A program made the position numbers and the translations under genes. 17,658 bases of DNA from CAZHRJ01 sp964534765 (GTDB lineage Bacteria > Lindowbacteria > 2-12-FULL-62-27), in contig CAZHRJ010000055.1 of the NCBI GenBank assembly GCA_964534765.1, positions 1-17,658 on the forward strand. Reading direction: 5' to 3'. A model generated the notes under the pieces. It worked only from the letters and a program-made list of their open reading frames with translations, searched no databases and was not told where the DNA came from. Positions within the stretch are counted from its first letter, which is position 1. Each line of letters opens with the position of its first letter. Below, piece by piece: positions 14,093-17,658 of the stretch.

Positions 14093-15865
14093 TCAGATGC
14101 CCGGCAGGGGCGCCGTTCCCACGCGCCGGGCCAGCGCGGAGTGTTCCTGCCGGAGTCGTTCCGGGAGACGATCTTCGAGCGTGGAGAAATATTTGGACTG
14201 ATCGGCCAGCTCCGCCGGCCACTCGTCGCGCCGGACGGCCAGCAGATCGGCCAGGTCCCGCTCCGGCAGGTCCAGGCCGTTCAAGCAGATTCCCTCGGGC
14301 GTCGGAACAAACCCGATTTCGGTTTCATGGGCACTGTTCGAACTACCGCGGATCTGATCGAGTATCCAGCGAAGGACGCGGAGATTCTGGCCAAATCCGG
14401 GCCAGAGGAAATTGCCGGCCGGACCGCGCCGGAACCAGTTGACGTGAAATATTCGCGGCGGGCGCTTGATCTGCTGTTCCATGGCCAGCCAGTGCGAAAA
14501 ATAATCACCCATGTTGTACCCGCAAAAAGGCAGCATCGCCATCGGGTCGCGGCGAAGCACGCCGACCTTGCCCGCAGCCGCCGCCGTTGTTTCCGACGCC
14601 AATGTGGCGCCCAGAAACACCCCATGCGCCCAGTCGAAGGATTGAACCACGAGCGGCATCAGGGTCGACCGCCGGCCGCCGAAGATGATCGCCGAAATCG
14701 GCACACCCTGCGGATCCTCCCAGAGCGGTGATATTCCCGGACACTGAGAGGCTGGCGCGGTAAACCGCGAATTCGGATGCGCGGCGCGATTGGCCGATCC
14801 GGCCACAGCCGGGTTCCCCTCCCAATCCAGCGTTCCCAGCGGGAGCGGCTCGCCGGATCCGTCCCACCAGGGTCGGAGGTCCGGAGTAAGGGCGACGTTG
14901 GTGAAGATGGTATTCCGCTGTATGGTGGCGAGGGCGTTGGGATTGGTTATTGAGCTGGTGCCGGGCACGACGCCGAAGAAACCGGATTCCGGATTGATCG
15001 CGCGGAGGCGGCCGTCGGAGCCGACATGAAGCCATGCGATGTCGTCGCCCACGGTCCAAACTTTGTATCCCTCCTGTTCAAGCGGTGAGACCATCATCGC
15101 GAGGTTGGTTTTTCCGCAGGCGCTGGGAAACGCCGCCGCCATATAGGTGACTTCCCCGGCCGGATCCTCCAGGCCGAGTATGAGCATGTGTTCGGCCAGC
15201 CAGAGTTCCCGCCGGGCGAGGAAACTGGCGATGCGGAGGGCGAAGCATTTTTTGCCGAGGAGCGCGTTGCCGCCGTATCCGGACCCGATGCTCCAGATCA
15301 ACTGCTCCTCTGGAAAATGAAGGATGAACCTCCGGGCCGGATCGAGATCTCCGAGGGAGTGGAGACCGGGACAAAAATTCTCCGGGTCGGCGCTGAGCTG
15401 TTTAAGCGCCTGCGTTCCCATGCGGGTCATGATCCGCATGCTGATGACCACGTAGGGACTGTCCGTCACTTCGATCCCGACTTTGCTGTACGGCGACCCG
15501 GCCGGACCCATCAGATAGGGGATGACATACATCGTCCGGCCGCGCATTGATCCTTGGAAGAGTCGGCCCACCATCTGTTTGGCCGCAATCGGATCCATCC
15601 AATTGTTGTTGGGCCCCGCGTCTATCCGCCGTTCCGTGCACACATACGTCAGATGTTCGGTCCGCGACACGTCGCTGGGGTGGCTTCGATGCAGAAAGGA
15701 ATTCGGATGCCGACCGGAATGGAGCCTGATGATTGTCCGGTCGGCGAGCATTTTTTCGACAAGGGACTGATACTCCGCGTCTGATCCATCGCACCAGTGA
15801 ACGGCCGAAGGCTCGGTCAGTTGCTCGATGCTCCGCACCCAGGATTCCGCTGATCCGACCGGCAT
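14093..15865 (-). CDS. pckG: Phosphoenolpyruvate carboxykinase (GTP)
   Basis: Converts oxaloacetate and GTP to PEP and CO2, linking the TCA cycle to gluconeogenesis. The 590-residue length and sequence match the GTP-dependent class, not the shorter ATP-dependent one. Seen motifs: RTEHLTYVC (68-76), GPNNNWMDP (84-92), GSGYGGNALLGKKCFALR (194-211), the kinase P-loop with reactive cysteine FPSACGKTN (246-254, Cys250), the metal/substrate block VGDDIAW, and a C-terminal NWFRRG and FLWPGFG region. The ATG at 15865 is one base after the MEMO-family stop, so the two are co-transcribed. The gene ends just before the flavin-reductase-like remnant. Confidence 0.95.
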   Translation of the reverse strand: MPVGSAESWVRSIEQLTEPSAVHWCDGSDAEYQSLVEKMLADRTIIRLHSGRHPNSFLHRSHPSDVSRTEHLTYVCTERRIDAGPNNNWMDPIAAKQMVGRLFQGSMRGRTMYVIPYLMGPAGSPYSKVGIEVTDSPYVVISMRIMTRMGTQALKQLSADPENFCPGLHSLGDLDPARRFILHFPEEQLIWSIGSGYGGNALLGKKCFALRIASFLARRELWLAEHMLILGLEDPAGEVTYMAAAFPSACGKTNLAMMVSPLEQEGYKVWTVGDDIAWLHVGSDGRLRAINPESGFFGVVPGTSSITNPNALATIQRNTIFTNVALTPDLRPWWDGSGEPLPLGTLDWEGNPAVAGSANRAAHPNSRFTAPASQCPGISPLWEDPQGVPISAIIFGGRRSTLMPLVVQSFDWAHGVFLGATLASETTAAAAGKVGVLRRDPMAMLPFCGYNMGDYFSHWLAMEQQIKRPPRIFHVNWFRRGPAGNFLWPGFGQNLRVLRWILDQIRGSSNSAHETEIGFVPTPEGICLNGLDLPERDLADLLAVRRDEWPAELADQSKYFSTLEDRLPERLRQEHSALARRVGTAPLPGI

Positions 15866-15866
15866 G

Positions 15867-17123
15867 TTATGCGGCGGGTTGCGTGAAGACCAGACTGCCG
15901 AATGTCACCGTGCCATTCTCGTCAGGCCACTGATCATATTTCAACACCTGCCCCTCGCGCCGCGCGCTCTCAGGGAGGAGCGACAGAAAGGAGTAGATGG
16001 CCGGATAGCCGCAGACGCGGCGTGCGTTGGATTCGTCATGAATAAACCGATGAAACGATTCCGACCCGGAGGCGGACAGCAGCGCCATCATCTGAACGTC
16101 GCGCTCACGAAGATGGGCCAGCTCTTTTTGTCCGACGGGAAACGTGTCGCCGAACTGGGAGCCGACATGCGCGAAATCGACGCCGGCGATGTAGGCGACG
16201 CGCCGGCCGCTTTCGGACACGGCATCGGCCAGCGCCTGTAAAAATGATCCGATGGGGCCCGGCCGGCCGGACTGCAACTCGGTTTGAACTTCCTCGTGGG
16301 AAAACGCGCAGAGTATCGGCAAAATCCGCATCGGCCGGCCGCGCAACGCGTACTGCAAAAAGACCACTTGAAACTCGATTGAATGCTCGAAAGCGTGTGA
16401 TATCTCCGAGCGATAGGGATCCTCCCACCCGGGCTTGCCGCGCAAGTTCCGATCCAGCCGGTCCGCCAAATCCCGGTCGGTCTCCGCCCGGCCGAGAGGC
16501 GTTTGATAATCTTTTCGCGACACAATCAGCGGGGTTTCGCCGCCGGTATGTGAGATTCCCAGAATCACAAACGTTTCGGCCGACGAATCGGCCAACGAGC
16601 GGTATGCGGGGACATAGGTCGCCCCGCCGCGGGAAAAGTCGATGTGCGGCGCGATCACGCCGGCGACCGTGCTGGTCCGGAACTGCGGATCGGCCGGCCG
16701 GGCCGACTGTGAAAACAATCCATCGAGCAAGCTTCGAAGCTCGGCGGGATCGGCGGGATAGCTTTTTCCCGCGAGGTGAGCCGGCCGAACGGCGGCGGCC
16801 GAAAAAGAACGGATGACGGACTGCCTGTGCTGTTCGAAGCGGTCATTTTCCAGGAAGAAGGAGGTGTCCAGCGCATGGATGACTTCAAGGATCTTGTCAG
16901 AGGGAAACATCGTTCCGGTAGCGCGTGTCAGGGACTCCTGAATACCGACGAGGGTCGACTGCCCGTTCAGAAGCTGGACGATGACGGCGGCGGCCGGGGA
17001 GATGGTGAGGATCGAATCGGAGAAGTGATAGGGATCGCGGATGGCGATCAGGGTCTCGCCGTTATGATGAACCGGGAAAGCCTCCAAGGGTCGGAGGCGC
17101 GGCAGCGGCGTGTGCAGGTCCAA
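15867..17123 (-). CDS. MEMO1 family protein (AmmeMemoRadiSam system protein B-like) with N-terminal extension
   Basis: A 418-residue protein. Residues about 117-415 are the MEMO1/LigB-like domain: AGKSYPADPAELRSLLDGLF (118-137), APHIDFSRGG (158-167) with His160, ILGISHTGG (188-195) with His192, HAFEHSIEFQVVFLQY (243-258), AGVDFAHVG (313-321), and RVCGYPAIYSFL (369-380) with Cys371. His, His and Cys match the metal-binding residues known in human MEMO1. Residues about 20-95 form a separate small helical domain (LTISPAAAVIVQLLNGQSTL, then VIHALDTSFFLEND) that resembles PqqD-like or RiPP-recognition domains. The usual partners AMMECR1 and radical SAM enzyme are not in the window. The start is TTG 17123: no ATG or GTG lies between the upstream in-frame stop and the first conserved residues. 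Confidence 0.85.
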   Translation of the reverse strand: MDLHTPLPRLRPLEAFPVHHNGETLIAIRDPYHFSDSILTISPAAAVIVQLLNGQSTLVGIQESLTRATGTMFPSDKILEVIHALDTSFFLENDRFEQHRQSVIRSFSAAAVRPAHLAGKSYPADPAELRSLLDGLFSQSARPADPQFRTSTVAGVIAPHIDFSRGGATYVPAYRSLADSSAETFVILGISHTGGETPLIVSRKDYQTPLGRAETDRDLADRLDRNLRGKPGWEDPYRSEISHAFEHSIEFQVVFLQYALRGRPMRILPILCAFSHEEVQTELQSGRPGPIGSFLQALADAVSESGRRVAYIAGVDFAHVGSQFGDTFPVGQKELAHLRERDVQMMALLSASGSESFHRFIHDESNARRVCGYPAIYSFLSLLPESARREGQVLKYDQWPDENGTVTFGSLVFTQPAA

Positions 17124-17129
17124 TGGAGT

Positions 17130-17658
17130 CTACTCTTCTTTGACTGCTTTGGTGATCACCACCGCCGTCTGAGGAACATCCGAAGCGAAAGGGCCGCCGG
17201 GGCCGGTCGGAATATTCCGGATTTGCTCCACCACATCCATCCCGGCGATGACCCGGGCGAATACGGCATAGCCGGGTTGGGCGTCGGATTTATAATCGAG
17301 AAAGGCATTGTCAACGACATTGATGAAGAATTGCGAGGTCGCGCTGTTCGGGTCGTTTGTTCTGGCCATCGCAAGCGTGCCCGTAAGGTTTTTCAAGCCC
17401 GAGTTCGATTCAATCGGAATCGGCGGTTCGGTCGGTTTCTGAGTGTAATCAGCGGTAAAACCGCCGCCCTGGACCATAAAGGTGGAAATCACGCGGTGGA
17501 AAATGGTTCCGTCGTAATGGCCTTTCTGCACGTAGTTCAGAAAATTAGCGACGGTCCGGGGCGCGCGGGCCGAATCGAGCTGGATGCGGATGTCTCCGAG
17601 ACTGGTTGAAATCCGGACGGTTGGTCCGGAGAGGGCGGTCGCGGGGGCGGACCCGAGA
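17130..17658 (-). CDS. Cyclophilin-type peptidyl-prolyl cis-trans isomerase (partial, runs off right edge)
   Basis: The frame is open to the window edge, giving 175 residues of C-terminal sequence; the N-terminus, probably with a signal peptide, is outside. The cyclophilin core is clear: TSLGDIRIQLDSARAPRTVANFLNY, then YDGTIFHRVISTFMVQGGGF, GTLAMARTNDPNSATSQFFI and a final GYAVFARVIAGMDVVEQI. The FHRVI...F-M-Q-G-G and A-M-A-R...S-A-x-S-Q-F-F-I motifs carry the catalytic Arg, Phe and Gln residues. The TSLGDI and APRTVANF forms are typical of bacterial PpiA/PpiB; the upstream SAPATALSGPTV stretch suggests a linker after a signal peptide, favouring a periplasmic enzyme. It is the first known gene of the minus-strand cluster; the MEMO gene begins seven bases after its stop. 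Confidence 0.92.
   Translation of the reverse strand, partial: LGSAPATALSGPTVRISTSLGDIRIQLDSARAPRTVANFLNYVQKGHYDGTIFHRVISTFMVQGGGFTADYTQKPTEPPIPIESNSGLKNLTGTLAMARTNDPNSATSQFFINVVDNAFLDYKSDAQPGYAVFARVIAGMDVVEQIRNIPTGPGGPFASDVPQTAVVITKAVKEE

Noticed and set aside
14042..14731. Plus-strand open frame of 229 codons opposite pckG
   Set aside because: Antisense to the conserved C-terminal part of PEP carboxykinase; no ribosome site or family features.

Overview
The window is GC-rich chromosomal DNA from a Gram-negative-type bacterium. Signs of a diderm are a lipobox lipoprotein, several signal-peptide proteins and a PlsY-type acyltransferase. The mix of genes (DUF502 protein, GTP-type PEP carboxykinase, a lone MEMO1-family protein, very tight gene packing) would suit an uncultured lineage, but nothing here fixes the phylum. 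No tRNA, rRNA or CRISPR array is visible.

Layout, left to right. (1) Positions 1-866, minus strand: the 5' part of a gene for a secreted protein with an NTF2-like C-terminal region, running off the left edge. (2) 930-1381, plus: a hicA-hicB toxin-antitoxin pair; HicA has Ile at the usual catalytic His position. (3) 1438-4202, minus: a gene for a secreted protein, split by a complete 1481-bp IS1380-like element (2269-3749) with 19-bp inverted ends. (4) 4375-10236, plus: a compact operon of DUF502 membrane protein, rpiA, gltX, glpK and glpD with overlapping or nearly touching genes. (5) 10237-10512, minus: a small coiled-coil lipoprotein, tail to tail with glpD. (6) 10748-11149, plus: a DUF4234-like membrane protein. 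(7) 11150-11753: gene-poor stretch holding a C-terminal remnant of a DUF4143-type ATPase. (8) 11754-17658, minus: reading in the direction of transcription, a cyclophilin (cut by the right edge), a MEMO1-family protein with an N-terminal extension, GTP-dependent PEP carboxykinase, a 49-codon remnant resembling flavin reductase, a short PlsY-like acyltransferase, and a GNAT-class V aminotransferase fusion.

How they work together. GlpK and GlpD turn glycerol into glycerol-3-phosphate and then DHAP; RpiA and PckG are central carbon enzymes; GltX charges tRNA-Glu. The most intriguing unit is the PlsY-like protein overlapping by four bases with the GNAT-aminotransferase fusion: an acyltransferase-like membrane enzyme, an amine-forming domain and an N-acyltransferase-like domain in one transcription unit. 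This suggests (inference only) an undescribed aminolipid or N-acyl compound pathway. The window also records genome decay: one IS-split gene and two short gene remnants.
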